Below, piece by piece: positions 27,301 through 35,540 of a DNA stretch of 64,000 nucleotides; position 1 is the first letter of the stretch; the number at the start of each line of letters is the position of its first letter. A model generated the notes under the pieces. That model was given only the letters and a program-made list of their open reading frames with translations, had not been told where the DNA came from and did not search any database. Where the stretch lies: contig JBCFYV010000012.1 in NCBI GenBank assembly GCA_039000515.1, forward strand, positions 83,988,193-84,052,192. Reading direction: 5' to 3'. This stretch comes from Timema cristinae (lineage: Eukaryota > Arthropoda > Insecta > Phasmatodea > Timematidae). A program made the translations under genes and the position numbers.

Positions 27301-30300
27301 AAAGAAAATGTCACCTTTGTGAATCAAATTCTTCCAACAATTTTCCTCTCTCCCTAGGTTGGCTTTCTTAATTAAATTTACTCTGATTAGTTTATTTTTT
27401 CTTTATTTTTATCAATTTCCATTACTATAAAATTATTTAGCCGTTGAGTCACCTCATTGTTGAATCAATTGAACTGTAAGTTTTTATAATAACATCTATT
27501 ATCAGGATTAAACAATTTTGCAACAAAACTACTTCCAAGTAATTTTATTTCATAAATTAACATAAATATCATAAGACAACTAACAAAAAATATTCAAAAT
27601 TTGATTTTGCTGTGAGAATATTTCATTAATTTGATTGAAGTTTGTTTTGAATTGAAAACCTGTACTTAACACACCTCTGGTGAGCTGAAGATTGTACTTC
27701 TGGTAGGGGTCTGCGATCTCAAGTTTTTTGATCCGAGTCTATCTTGGGCAAGTTTCTCATTAAGTTCCCAAGTATTGAGCAGGGTTGAGTTTGGGTTGAA
27801 TAAATATATGACATTAAAACTTGATTGTGTAAATATTAAATAAATATGTGTTAAAATTACCTTAATTTTTTTTAATGAAATAAGACATCCATTAAAAAAG
27901 TTTTAAAATCTTAAAAATATTAACTCATAATTATCATAGGATTAAATTTTTAATACATGGTGATAGTAACAAAATAGTTAATTATGTTTCAGTTTAATGT
28001 ACTTAAGTAGATTTATTTAAAAAAATCCTCTATGAAAATATGTTTGATGTGAAGGTTTATCATTATTAAAAAAAAACATTATTATTAACAATATTTCTTT
28101 ACACTAACAAAGGAAAAATGGTGCCAAACTTTCCATGAATGTAATTGTAATGTAATATAAAGTGTACTCAAATTTATATGGAATAATGTTAGTAGTAGTG
28201 GGACACCATTATAATAAAACATACATACCTAATCACTCCATTCCCTTATGGGGTAAGCAAGAAACTGTGCATATAGCAACAAAAAACTCTGTACTTAATC
28301 CATCCTCACTATTATTATTATTATTATTATTATTAGCACCGCGTCTTACTACCCGTTCGGGTTATACGCACTTAATGCTAATGTGTAATGGTAGGGTGAT
28401 TGTGAGATGAAATGAAGGACCTACAGTTTAACGTGGAATCCGAACCACGGTGGAGACCTGGCATTCCTCACATTCACAAGATGTCTTGTCAGAGGTGAAG
28501 GAAGGGTTTGGTAAGCAGATAAATCTTTGCCGGGACGAGGATTGAACCCCGGCCGCCAGCATAGAAGTCTGACACCTTACCCCTAGACCACCAGGTCACC
28601 GCATCCTCACTAACTTTCTCTACACTTTCTTATCCTTGCATACTCCCTCCACTTCAACAATATCCATACACCGAGTCATACATGCTCTTTTACTCTTAAA
28701 ACTCTTAATGTTTCTCTTTTTCACACGTTCGTCTACAACATTTAGCCATGTATTAACATGGCCTACCACTTCCTTTTTACCCTCACACTCTACCTTCATA
28801 TAATTTCTTCATCACTCGATCCACACTCATCCTCTCAACATGCCCAAACTAACGTATTCTGCTTATTTCACATTACCTATTGGATTCCTTTTTAAACTTC
28901 ACTCCTTCAACATCCATTCATTACTGACTCTATACACATAAGTTTTTCCACATACATTTCTTAGATACCTCATTCCAACTGAATTCAACTTGCTCTTGTA
29001 TTTCTCCTAACAAACCCACGCTTCACTTGCACAAAACAATGTTGGTGTTCCATTCTGCCTGTCACCACATTCAAACAATTTAATTAATTATGCAAGTTAT
29101 TTTCATTCTCAGCCATTAATACGGCATCATCTGCATATAACAGCACTTTCTCATTACATTGTAAAATCACCTCACCATATCTGGCTGGAATTCAAACCCC
29201 TAACCACCTCATCACCGGAATACCATACAAGACATAACTGATGCCTTTGTTCACGTACCCACTGGTGGAGGTTAAAATAAATTCATAATAGAGAATTATT
29301 ACTCAATTTCACTTTTCAGCATATTTAGCTTTTATAGATTAAGTTAATTTCTAAGTGATGTGAAAATGACCAAACCTGTTAGTTTTATTCATTGTCAGGA
29401 GTATGTATTAAGCCCGTGGCCCCCTCAGGTCTTGTGTTTAACTTTCGATCAGTAACTTCTAGTGGAGATATCTCAGATAGGAGACAAGTTAGTCCATAGT
29501 CCACTATAATGGGGCACTAAATTGCCAAAGGGCTTGAATAGACCAAATTTAATCAGCCCTCTAACCCCTCCTTATGAGCTCACATGTCTGCAACTCTCTG
29601 ACATCAGGTCCATCGCACTAACATCGACCTACAGACAACAGATCCAGGCAGCGACTTGGCCACAGAGTTTGAGTCTGGGGATGATAGCTCGTGGAGACAG
29701 TCCTTCAAGAGGAACAAGATGGCGGAATCTTGTGTCAGAGGTGAGTGGTATCTCCCTCCTGCTATATTAGCCGCACAGAAGAAAGTAGTAAAATGATATA
29801 ACTAGATACAGTCTCATTTTATTTGAGCAGACATAAGGTTGAATAATGTTGTAGTGTGGTGCCAAATTGCATGTTAATGCAATTTCATACTCTGTAAAAA
29901 GAAAACTGCAAGTGTATAGAATAGTCAAGAGTTTTTTCCCAGGCAATAGTGACCCACATCACTTTAAGGACATGAATACATGAATAAATCTAGAAGGAAA
30001 ATAAAACAAACCTGCCAAAAATTTGTTTTGTAGGCTTTCATGGCCACTGTTTGAGATAACACTTCTGGAGTTGAATCTAAACTTAGAATGACGATTGTTG
30101 TGTTATCCAGGGGTAAAGTGTGGCGAGCAATGCAGCATGCCTCCAGAACTAATTGTTACACCAGCTCAGGTAACTACTGAATCACTCCCTACAATAATCA
30201 ATAAGTTCCTGTGATGACCAGCACTGAAGCACTTATCTAAAGTGCTGGTTACCACTATTAAGAATACCCAGGTAATTACTGTTGGAATATTAACTGTAGT

Positions 30301-33300
30301 TTTACAGTCTTGAAGTAAGTTTTGTCATTTGTATTTTAAATTTTAATTTAATTTTTTTTTACTTTTAACTACCAGATCAACTGTTTCCAGCCTGTGACCA
30401 GGTCACTATAGTAAAATGCCCTCATCTTCCTCTATCCTTCTACCATTCTTCCTCTTTTAATTGCTTCCATTCTTCTTTCACTTGCACACTTTCTGTTATC
30501 TGCTTCTCCCATCTCTTTCTTGACATCCTCTTTTTCCATCCTCATTACATGACCAAACATCATGTATAACAAACACTTCCTCACACTTTAAGGGCACGTC
30601 TCTTCTCTACAGTCGGTCTCTTACACACCCATAGAACAAATCTTCCTGCTTTACTCTTCTTACTAGATCATCTCAACTTCCACCTTTCGCCTCACTCATG
30701 CTTCCAAGATATTTTATGTTGGTTCTAAAATTTTCTCAGCTCTACTCCATCCAACTTTATAGCTTTAATAGGTATTTTCTTCTTCCTTGCCATTACCATC
30801 ACTTCACACTTTTCCATGCTAAATTTCATTCCACACTTATTAACTTACTCATTCCATTCCTGTTCCTGTACTTCCTCTTCCTTCTCCCTCGATACCATCT
30901 AGTCATCAGTAAACAACATGGCTTTCATTTTTAACTCTCTGAGTTTATGTATGACAAAGATCAAGTCTCTTGTAGATGTCCCCTAACTCCATGTTGTTCC
31001 TCTCTCCGCCTTCCTTTCATTTTATTTCTTATTATCTTTTCCAGTATCGTCTCATATATTTTTGTACAATGGCACATCAGCTTTATCCTCCTTTAATTTG
31101 TACACTTATTCTTGTCTCTTTTCTTGAAAATAACTACTAGTTGCTCAAATTCAAAACTCATGAACTTGCAAATTTCACTGTAACCATCTTGTTTCTTTCA
31201 GGTGCCGAGCTTGAACGACCAGATTTGCAATTTGCCAGCGATGGAAGAAACAAGTATGATAAAAAATATATATTTATATTTTTTTAAACACTATTAGAGT
31301 ATAATTTATATTGAAATAATGATCTCTGAATCACGTAACCTACCTTCACATTATGGTCAGACTAATTTAAAACTCAGCCAGGATTAAAACAAGTATAATA
31401 GAGTTAGGTCGAATTCTGGGGCTCAAACATTTGACCCACATTTGAGGCAAGCCTCTAGCAAACATTATTGACTTGACTTTGTGAAGGTATTGTCACAAGT
31501 ATCATAAATTAAGAATATCACATTAAAACTAGGGTGTGACATTTGAATCCTTGTATTTCTCAAATTATTAACGATATTTGAGAGTAAACAAACAAACAAA
31601 AAGTTTTTCAAATTCTTATTTGTAATTTGCTTTAGAGGTCCAATATTGATTAATAATGGTCAAACCCAATATAAATACAGGATATACTTAACAACAAAAA
31701 GACCCTATTAATGAATGCATTACAGCAAAAAAAAAAAGTTACTATTGGTACTTTTATCACCTTAACAATTAATATAGTAAATTGAATCTAACATTTGTAT
31801 TTAAATTCAAGATTTGTAAGTAAAATTATCCAGATTCTTAAAGTAGTGGATTTGCCCCATCCCAATTTAAAACAAATCATAACTGTAATTGAATAAACAA
31901 ATTTTCACTTTGTAATTCTTGCTGGCACTGTGTTATACTCAGATAAGGAAGATACGGCTGCCCCCCTCAATTACAGCCATTACCAAAAGCCCCTGAAAAG
32001 GTCCGCAACCACTCGTGGCACCACATCCGCTGTCAATCGTTCACAAGGTTGGTACATAACCATAACTAAATGCCAACAGTTCAGATAGTTTATCACCTTG
32101 GTTAATTTACAAGGAGTACCCATCTTTGTTAATACTGTGGGCCAAACTCAGTTCACTACCCTTTGTTTTTCCTAACTCATTTAGAGCTTAGGCCAGGGAT
32201 GGAAAAACTCTAGGCCATGGGCCATTTAGAGCCCGCAAAACAATCTATTGCTGCTATCTAATACCTTTAAAATTACTATTCATTAAAAATGGACTACAGA
32301 ATAACTAAGAAAAACTGAGTCAAATGGAACTGTTTAGAGAAAGGTTATCAACATTTCCCATATATATTCCAATTTTCATAGGTGAGTATTTTAGAAAATA
32401 CAATTCAAGGCTACATTTTTTGCGCCCAACATTGATAACATTTGACTATATTATTAGTGTTATTTTATAGCTATTGACAATATCTGTCAAAAGTGACAGC
32501 TCCATATCACCTGGCCTGACACATGAATATTATGGAAATTGGAACTGTAGCTAAGGTGTAGGAAGGAAGCTATAGTAGACACAGATGGTCTAATTCATCA
32601 GGATTGAAAATAAAGTTGGTAGTCATACAAGACTCAGGGATGTGACTCGATAAGGGTTGGTAATTGATTCATACTATTTCTAGGAATGCTCAGTACAACC
32701 CTTGTATAAGTCTTGGGATGTCTTTCTGTGCACAGGCTACAAAGTCGTGTTGTCAGCCAGACCCTAGATGACCTTAGCAATGAGGTCCAAGTGAAGCTTG
32801 GGTTGTCTCTAAGACAGAAGCTTTGGACAGGGGTCCCTTGCACCTGCCACTCCTACACCGTGGACACTCTGTGGAGCAACTCCACCCTATCTTACAACAG
32901 CGAGGAGGCACTGCTGGTCTCATGTTCACAAAAACTTCAGGCACTGCAGAACAACCTCGACAAGCCCAGCAAGAAGAAGGTGTTGGCCCGCAAACACCTG
33001 TCCCCTCGCCATTGTCCTGTGCCCAGGCCTGTCTCCACCGACTCCTCCCCTGAGGAGGATGAGACGGACCACTCCTCCAAAATCAATAACAAGGCCAGAA
33101 AGAAATCCAAGTTCAAGAAGACAAAATCTGTAAGTTCTTCTGCAAGTGTAAAGGACGAGCCAGGTAGGAAGGCGAACCAAATCGACACGCAAAGACCATC
33201 CAAACTGCAAAGCAACATTCCTATCAGTAAAACAGGGCAGCACAAACAGAGTCTGAAGTGGAAGTTCCGTAAAAACGGTATTGTGGCAACGGCGGTGTCT

Positions 33301-33483
33301 GCTATTAGAAACCTTAGCGAGCATACAGAAACTGCCTCAGAAACTGAAACTAACGATAAACAGAAGGCTGTCACCAAGAAGAAAAAGAAGCGTAAAACCA
33401 TAACTAATGTTCCTAAAAAACGAGTGCCTTCATCAAATTCTAAACAGTCGCCAAAGAAGAATTTTAAATTGCAGTCATCTTAA
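6188..33483 (+). CDS. AGBL2/AGBL3-like: Cytosolic carboxypeptidase, CCP2/CCP3 (AGBL2/3)-like; whole gene span, 17 exons, 5' end missing
   Basis: Seen: 17 exons that chain in phase (two one-base breaks, see exons 11 and 12): 6188-6363, 6625-6777, 7027-7256, 9955-10101, 10808-10946, 11089-11202, 12825-12935, 13358-13527, 13943-14102, 15155-15382, 19245-19335, 23476-23631, 29608-29740, 30111-30169, 31202-31253, 31943-32051, 32736-33483. Numbering from the first residue seen: N-terminal CCP domain 1-281; M14 core about 282-542 with HPGE (331-334), NPDG (371-374), DLHAH (His427) and YTMET (Glu500); then an acidic/Ser linker and a Lys-rich tail. Known of the family: M14D enzymes are cytosolic zinc peptidases that trim tubulin C-terminal glutamates and matter in cilia. 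The N-domain wording and the Ser/Asp-rich linker fit CCP2/CCP3 better than CCP1, 4, 5 or 6. Exon 1 enters in phase 1, so at least one 5' exon with the start codon is missing. About 1,000 codons are visible. Confidence 0.9.
6625..6777 (+). CDS. CCP exon 2 (N-terminal domain)
   Basis: 51 codons, phase 0 to phase 0, between GGTTTTCAG and GTAAGC. It encodes [16 protein letters not shown] followed by [10 protein letters not shown], as in CCP2/3 proteins just before the beta-sandwich. Confidence 0.85.
7027..7256 (+). CDS. CCP exon 3 (N-terminal domain)
   Basis: 230 bp, phase 0 to phase 2. It carries [16 protein letters not shown] and the [18 protein letters not shown] run, which is the strongest N-domain signature of cytosolic carboxypeptidases. 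The open frame also runs upstream of the acceptor at 7026, but that part is intron. Confidence 0.9.
8660..8684. repeat. (AAT)n microsatellite
   Basis: About eight AAT/TAA repeats, next to a TAGTGG-rich run. Confidence 0.9.
8708..8949 (+). repeat. SINE, main family
   Basis: Head CTCACGTTCCAAGGTGTTAC with box B AGATCAAGGTTTGAATTTC, body CCAATCTCCCTCCACGC, tail GGTAGTAAGACGCAGTGCTA. Confidence 0.7.
9245..9480 (+). repeat. SINE, second family
   Basis: Head GGTGGTCTTGGGACAAAGTG with box B GTGGGTTCAAACCC, then TTTTTCTTGAGCAATAAAAA and CATTTCGATTGTGGCATGTA. Other copies at 14366-14600 and, reversed, 59915-60150. Intronic. Confidence 0.7.
9955..10101 (+). CDS. CCP exon 4 (N-terminal domain)
   Basis: Phase 2 to phase 2, from TTTGCCACAG to GTGAGT. 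It encodes [20 protein letters not shown] and [13 protein letters not shown], typical of the N-domain of this family. The frame is too short to stand out as an isolated ORF; it is supported by phase and homology. Confidence 0.88.
10187..10637. mobile_element. hAT-type nonautonomous element with perfect 8-bp target duplication
   Basis: TTACCTGG at 10179-10186 and again at 10638-10645. Ends TAGGGGTGTGCGAAG and (inverted) TATGTGTGTGTGAAG. 451 bp, no transposase. A degenerate relative lies at 26805-27672. Confidence 0.75.
10808..10946 (+). CDS. CCP exon 5 (N-domain to catalytic domain junction)
   Basis: Phase 2 to phase 0, from GATGCAG to GTAAAT. It encodes [17 protein letters not shown], the conserved CYPYTY element directly ahead of the peptidase domain. 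Confidence 0.9.
11089..11202 (+). CDS. CCP exon 6 (start of peptidase M14 domain)
   Basis: 38 codons, phase 0, from TTGTTTTAG to GTGAGC. It encodes [20 protein letters not shown], the strand-helix lead-in to the zinc site. Confidence 0.88.
11340..12780 (-). pseudogene. Decayed non-LTR retrotransposon (reverse transcriptase), antisense in intron
   Basis: Minus-strand reading in shifting frames gives [50 protein letters not shown] and [13 protein letters not shown]. In order these are the RT fingers, palm and YxDD-box region (here FSDD). Many stops and frameshifts. A related fragment lies at 48985-49720. Confidence 0.75.
12825..12935 (+). CDS. CCP exon 7, zinc-binding HPGE motif
   Basis: 37 codons, phase 0, from TTTTGACAG to GTCAGA. 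It encodes [19 protein letters not shown]. The His and Glu of HPGE are the first two zinc ligands of M14 carboxypeptidases. Confidence 0.93.
12980..13090 (+). repeat. tRNA-derived repeat fragment
   Basis: TTTAGCTCAGTTGGTAGCGT looks like a tRNA 5' half with box A, followed by GGTTTGGTTCC as box B. It cannot fold as a full tRNA. Intronic. Confidence 0.4.
13358..13527 (+). CDS. CCP exon 8, NPDG and DLNR motifs
   Basis: The start is set by phase and homology at the AG before GAGCTGAGG. It encodes [18 protein letters not shown] followed by GRDLNRQY. The Asn/Arg of the last motif bind the substrate carboxylate in the family. It leaves in phase 2 through a weak GTGTGC donor. Confidence 0.9.
13943..14102 (+). 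CDS. CCP exon 9, third zinc ligand (DLHAH)
   Basis: Phase 2 to phase 0, from CTTGTTGCAG to GTGGGG. It encodes [19 protein letters not shown]; the first His of HAH is the third zinc ligand in the family. Confidence 0.93.
14366..14600 (+). repeat. SINE, second family
   Basis: Same order as 9245-9480: AATGGTCTTGGAGTAAAGTG, TTTTTCTTGAGCAATAAAAA, CATGTCGATTGTGGCGTGTA. Confidence 0.7.
14774..15022 (+). repeat. SINE, main family
   Basis: Head CCTGCTTCAGTGGTTGTATA, body GGTTTTCCCTTCTCCCTTCA, tail GAACAGGTAGTAAGAAGCAG. Confidence 0.7.
15155..15382 (+). CDS. CCP exon 10, catalytic glutamate (YTMETSFGG)
   Basis: 76 codons, phase 0. It encodes [17 protein letters not shown], then [17 protein letters not shown], where the Glu is the general base, then the closing helix [20 protein letters not shown]. 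All key M14D residues are present, so the core looks active. Confidence 0.93.
16242..17448. mobile_element. hAT-like nonautonomous element with subterminal repeats
   Basis: Ends CAGGGAGTCGAACTG and, inverted, CAGGGAGTCGAACCG, flanked by GATGATAG and TATTATAG (6 of 8). Both ends carry many short GGTTCC/GGTTCTGG repeats, typical transposase-binding subterminal arrays. A reversed SINE fragment (about 16405-16560) sits inside. No transposase frame. Confidence 0.65.
17478..17650 (+). repeat. 39-bp tandem repeat, about four copies
   Basis: Units begin CACTTCGCTAAC and contain TTTAGTGACAAAAATGG; each unit can fold on itself (CACTT...AGTGA). Copies diverge left to right. Confidence 0.6.
18785..19135. 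repeat. Dispersed repeat with weak inverted ends
   Basis: Left CCCTCGAATCCTTAAGG and right GTGGATTCGACCCAACTC. Related stretches: 31400-31865, 39500-39900 and 53515-53580. Confidence 0.45.
19245..19335 (+). CDS. CCP exon 11 (post-catalytic helix), with apparent one-base frame break
   Basis: Read in phase 0 from the AG at 19243-19244 it gives an amphipathic helix, [15 protein letters not shown], then reaches TAA at 19314. From the GGG at 19286-19288 the neighbouring frame gives [13 protein letters not shown] and joins exon 12 in phase. One extra G in the run would unite both halves. Alternatively the better acceptor at 19229-19230 is used and an unseen exon corrects the phase. The 3' end of this exon is also the first unit of the 79-bp satellite. 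Confidence 0.6.
19324..22090 (+). repeat. 79-bp minisatellite array (about 35 units) with higher-order structure
   Basis: Each 79-bp unit is three diverged sub-units of 27, 25 and 27 bp: GACTACACCAGGTAACATT..., GACTACCAGGTAG..., GACTCTACCAGGAAACAAC.... The first sub-unit overlaps the last dozen bases and the 5' splice site of carboxypeptidase exon 11 (ACTACACTAG/GTAACAT). Edge units are diverged; the centre is homogenised, with a seven-unit period. It lies wholly in intron 11. Confidence 0.95.
22091..22615. other. Intron 11, no feature recognised
   Basis: Unique-looking AT-rich DNA between the satellite and the next SINE; nothing coding seen. Confidence 0.4.
22620..22868 (+). repeat. SINE, main family
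   Basis: Head GGTGGCTGTATGATTTAAGG, box B GATCGAAGTTCGATCTC, tail GGGGTAGTAAAATGCACTGC. Confidence 0.7.
23130..23310 (-). repeat. tRNA-derived repeat, third family
   Basis: Shares CCTAATTAACAAGATCATG, CCGCCAAGAATCAAATCC and GTAGCCAGGAACGCTAGCC with 54205-54350; a forward relative is at 61340-61490. Box-B-like sequence reads on the minus strand. Confidence 0.5.
23476..23631 (+). CDS. CCP exon 12 (acidic/Ser then Pro-rich linker), with apparent one-base frame break
   Basis: It enters in phase 2 with [20 protein letters not shown]. After the GGG at 23537-23539 the frame that fits exon 13 is the neighbouring one: [19 protein letters not shown], ending at a GTCAGT donor in phase 0. Staying in the entry frame leads to a stop at the start of exon 14. 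A single missing G in the same GAAGGAGGGT context as exon 11 explains it. Confidence 0.65.
23735..23955 (+). repeat. SINE, main family, degenerate
   Basis: TTTGAATCTCTCTCGGTTG and the body CACTCTCTCTCCAGGTAAATG; the tail is eroded. Directly downstream of exon 12. Confidence 0.55.
24122..24675. mobile_element. Foldback MITE with long inverted repeats
   Basis: About 554 bp. Left arm GCCAGGATCATGCGAT... and right arm, inverted, GCCGGGAACACGATCAA.... Both arms extend for about 100 bases through repeats of GTTAACTTAACGTTAACTTAA type, so each arm is itself nearly palindromic. No ORF. Confidence 0.7.
25206..25455 (+). repeat. Full-length tRNA-derived SINE, main family (best copy)
   Basis: CCACCTCGGTGGTGTAGTTG with box A, box B GAGGTTCGAATCTC, body CCACTCTCCCTCCACGCGAA, tail CGAACGGGTAGTAAGACGCG and then a TATTATTATT run. 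RNA polymerase III-type internal promoter. Confidence 0.85.
26385..26640 (+). repeat. 61-62 bp minisatellite, about four copies
   Basis: Units carry GAGTGACAGTGTTTTG at 26449, 26510 and 26572, and each is two half-units ending TTTGTTGTAG/AA or TTTGTTGCAG/AA. Intronic. Confidence 0.75.
26805..27672. mobile_element. hAT-type nonautonomous element, degenerate
   Basis: Left TAGGGGTGTGTGAAGC and right CTTAACACACCTCT, with internal sequence (AAAATATTGACAGCTAA) shared with the element at 10187-10637. Target duplication not preserved. Confidence 0.55.
28305..28600 (-). repeat. SINE with tRNA-Glu-like head and (AAT)n tail
   Basis: On the minus strand: head GGTGACCTGGTGGTCTAGGG with box B CCGGGGTTCAATCCTCG, body including GTTCGGATTCCACGTTAAAC, then the common tail CCCGAACGGGTAGTAAGACG and a trinucleotide run. 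Same family as 40277-40568, 41019-41305 and 53961-54113. Confidence 0.85.
28605..29250 (-). pseudogene. LINE 3' fragment, antisense in intron
   Basis: Minus-strand translation contains [18 protein letters not shown], typical of the C-terminal end of LINE polyproteins, with stops and frame changes. Confidence 0.5.
29608..29740 (+). CDS. CCP exon 13 (linker)
   Basis: Phase 0 to phase 1, from GACATCAG to GTGAGT. The supported frame reads [19 protein letters not shown] and [15 protein letters not shown] longer open frame also overlaps here, but it leads to a stop in the next exon. Confidence 0.7.
30111..30169 (+). CDS. CCP exon 14 (linker, short)
   Basis: 59 bp, phase 1 to phase 0, from TTATCCAG to GTAACT. 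It encodes [19 protein letters not shown]. Supported by splice sites and phase only; no family motif recognised. Confidence 0.6.
30360..31185 (-). pseudogene. Reverse-transcriptase fragment of a LINE, antisense in intron
   Basis: Minus strand shows an FTDD box (3' of 30900) followed by [15 protein letters not shown] and IKYLGSM-like text, the usual order after the palm domain. Heavily mutated. Confidence 0.6.
31202..31253 (+). CDS. CCP exon 15 (linker, short)
   Basis: 52 bp, phase 0 to phase 1, after a good TTTCTTTCAG acceptor, with donor GTATGA. It encodes [17 protein letters not shown]. Supported by splice sites and phase. Confidence 0.55.
31943..32051 (+). CDS. CCP exon 16 (linker)
   Basis: It enters in phase 1 and encodes [20 protein letters not shown] and so on. 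Two donors are possible: GTTGGT at 32048 and GTACAT at 32052. Only the second joins the long terminal exon in frame, so I chose it. Confidence 0.6.
32736..33483 (+). CDS. CCP terminal exon 17, long basic tail and stop
   Basis: About 248 codons after TGTGCACAG, ending in TAA at 33481-33483. The first part ([19 protein letters not shown]) is mildly conserved-looking. The rest is low complexity: a Ser/Asp/Glu patch ([14 protein letters not shown]) and several Lys/Arg clusters such as [11 protein letters not shown] content and codon use are clearly coding compared with the AT-rich introns. CCP2/3 proteins commonly carry long disordered C-termini; the basic clusters could aid microtubule or nuclear binding (inference). 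Confidence 0.85.
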
Positions 33484-33500
33484 CAAGCTGCAAACATAAT

Positions 33501-33550
33501 AATAAACAATTTGATAGAGATATCTTTAAAATAAAATACCACTCAATAAA
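33501..33550 (+). terminator. Poly(A) signals of the carboxypeptidase gene
   Basis: Three AATAAA hexamers at 33501-33506, 33530-33535 and 33545-33550, 17-67 bp after the stop codon. The last is followed by a T-rich stretch. The 3' UTR is probably under 100 nt. Confidence 0.6.
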
Positions 33551-35300
33551 GCTTTACTTTTGAAGAGTACAGGGAAAAAAGGGGAAAATCCAATGTTAAC
33601 TTGAATTAAATGTTTTTATCTGTTAGAATACAGTTAAAAGAGATATCTGTTATCTTTAAATTAATTTAAAATGTATTTGCTGGGGTCCCTATAGGATTTG
33701 AGATACAGTTGTTGTCCTAGTAAATGTGTGTAATGTGACTTTCCATCTTATATTTCCCTATACTCTTCATTTGTTGTAAATTAATTTGCCTGTTTGAGAT
33801 CAATTTTGATCTATTTAAAACTTTGCTATGTGATTTTTTACTATTATTTCAAATATAATGTTGGATCTTGGTTAGAAGTAAAAAGTATTGATTCCTGTTT
33901 TTCTCGATTCTTTATTTCTCAGTTCTGATCTTTAAACATTTACAATTTCACTCTTTTACCACGCATCTAACCAAACATTAAAAATATGTTATTTATATAC
34001 TGTACTGTAATGTATTTGTAAAAAAAAAATCAGTAAAAAGTGTAAATAGGAAAAAAGTACTTCCAAAACGGCTATGTTTGATCTGCACAATGTCACTAGA
34101 ATACAAAGGTAATTCATGTTGAGTACATTTACAATTTGCTGGCACTGGAGGTAAACAGCGTTAAAACTTACAAGGAACACAATACAATAATACCCTGTTA
34201 TGATTATTACTAATTGATTTCAATGCCAAGAATTTTATTTACTGGAACTACTTCCCGAGGAAGATGCTATGATAGCATCGAAATATCGAAGTTTGTGTAA
34301 ATATGTGGTAATGTTTTTACTTTTATTTTTGCTCAACCATTTTCCTAATATTCTATCATTTTATTTATTACAAAATGCTTTTGCTCACTGCACTCTTTTC
34401 ATACATATTAATTGGGATTTGAGATATACAAGTCGATGTATCAATAATCGTGATATTAAGATTGATTTTTTTGATATGAGTAAGAATCAAGTATTTCAAG
34501 TTTGGCATACCTAGTTAAAAGTGATTGGAATAACCAGTCCACTTGATTAGTTCTGAATCTGGAGTTAAAATGATTGAACTTACATTAACCAAGGTGACAT
34601 TAACTTTCAACCAATTGATCTTTCACTGAACCAAGAATCAGTCTCTTCTTGTTTCCTTATGATACCACTTGTGACATAAAAGCGCTTGTGTTTGTATTGG
34701 TATTTAATTCCAACAATCACTACAGCATTACACTAGTTAACCAATATAAAAGATTTAAATAAGGAATCAGCATAATACATTATTAGTGCTGGGCCAATGC
34801 TAATTATATGTCTGATCATTAGCCATATATGGGGCAGTAGATTAAGCTGGGGATCAGAATTTGGGCTACATATTGTTTAGGCCGATCTTTTATCAATCAA
34901 ATTTCCAAACCACGAAGAGGAAGATTCAAAGAAATCTAAAAATAAAGAATTTTCTTCTGGAATAAGATTTGTTTCTTTTGTATGATTTATTTATGCTTAT
35001 TTAAATTCCAATTAATTTAGCTAACAAAGGTTTGTTTTATGTTTTTATTCTAAAATTAATATATTTACCCTGATATTTTATGCATGGATTTGAAAATAAA
35101 TTTTACATATAAAACTATACAAAATAGGGATGGGCGGGAGTGACATTTTTATTTCGGGACGGGAAATTAGTCAAAATATCGGGATTCAGGATGGGAATGA
35201 GAAATCTTAATATTACCCTTTAGAATAATCTTAGATTTAAAATATATTGATTTCCAAACTAATATGGTAATACTTGTTAAAGCTATAATATTATTAAAAC
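33551..35300. other. Intergenic, 3' flank of the carboxypeptidase gene
   Basis: AT-rich, without coding signal apart from a hammerhead-like motif (listed separately). Confidence 0.4.
34250..34292 (+). ncRNA. Hammerhead-ribozyme-like motif, probably from a Penelope-type element
   Basis: Order: ACTTC, core CCGAGGA, 7-bp stem GATGCTA-TGA-TAGCATC, GAAA, UAUC, then GAAGT, which pairs with the first block. This is the layout of a minimal hammerhead (CUGANGA...GAAA...NUH) with U4 changed to C. A second copy lies on the other strand at 57358-57387. Confidence 0.35.
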
Positions 35301-35302
35301 TC

Positions 35303-35540
35303 GCTTCGGTGGCTGCATGGTCTAAAGCACTACTCTAAACTAGACTATCGATGACAGAGATATTTAGTTTGAATCTGGCCAGGTGTATTAAGGGTGGTTT
35401 TTCCTAAATGGTTTTCCACTCTATCCACACAAATTCAGGTACACCTCTAAATCCAATCTTCCTCATTCCTAACACACTAGAGTAATGAGTACATAGGTGT
35501 ACAACCGGAGTGAGTAATAAGACCCGGTGCTAAAAAATAT
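35303..35540 (+). repeat. SINE, main family
   Basis: Head CTCGCTTCGGTGGCTGCATG, body CCTAAATGGTTTTCCACTC, tail GAGTGAGTAATAAGACCCGG. Confidence 0.7.

Noticed and set aside
29522..29770. 82-residue plus-strand frame over carboxypeptidase exon 13
   Set aside because: Wrong frame: it leads to an immediate stop in exon 14, while the neighbouring frame continues through the following exons.
32926..33401. Two minus-strand open frames of 132 and 154 residues
   Set aside because: They are antisense shadows of the GC-richer terminal exon of the carboxypeptidase.
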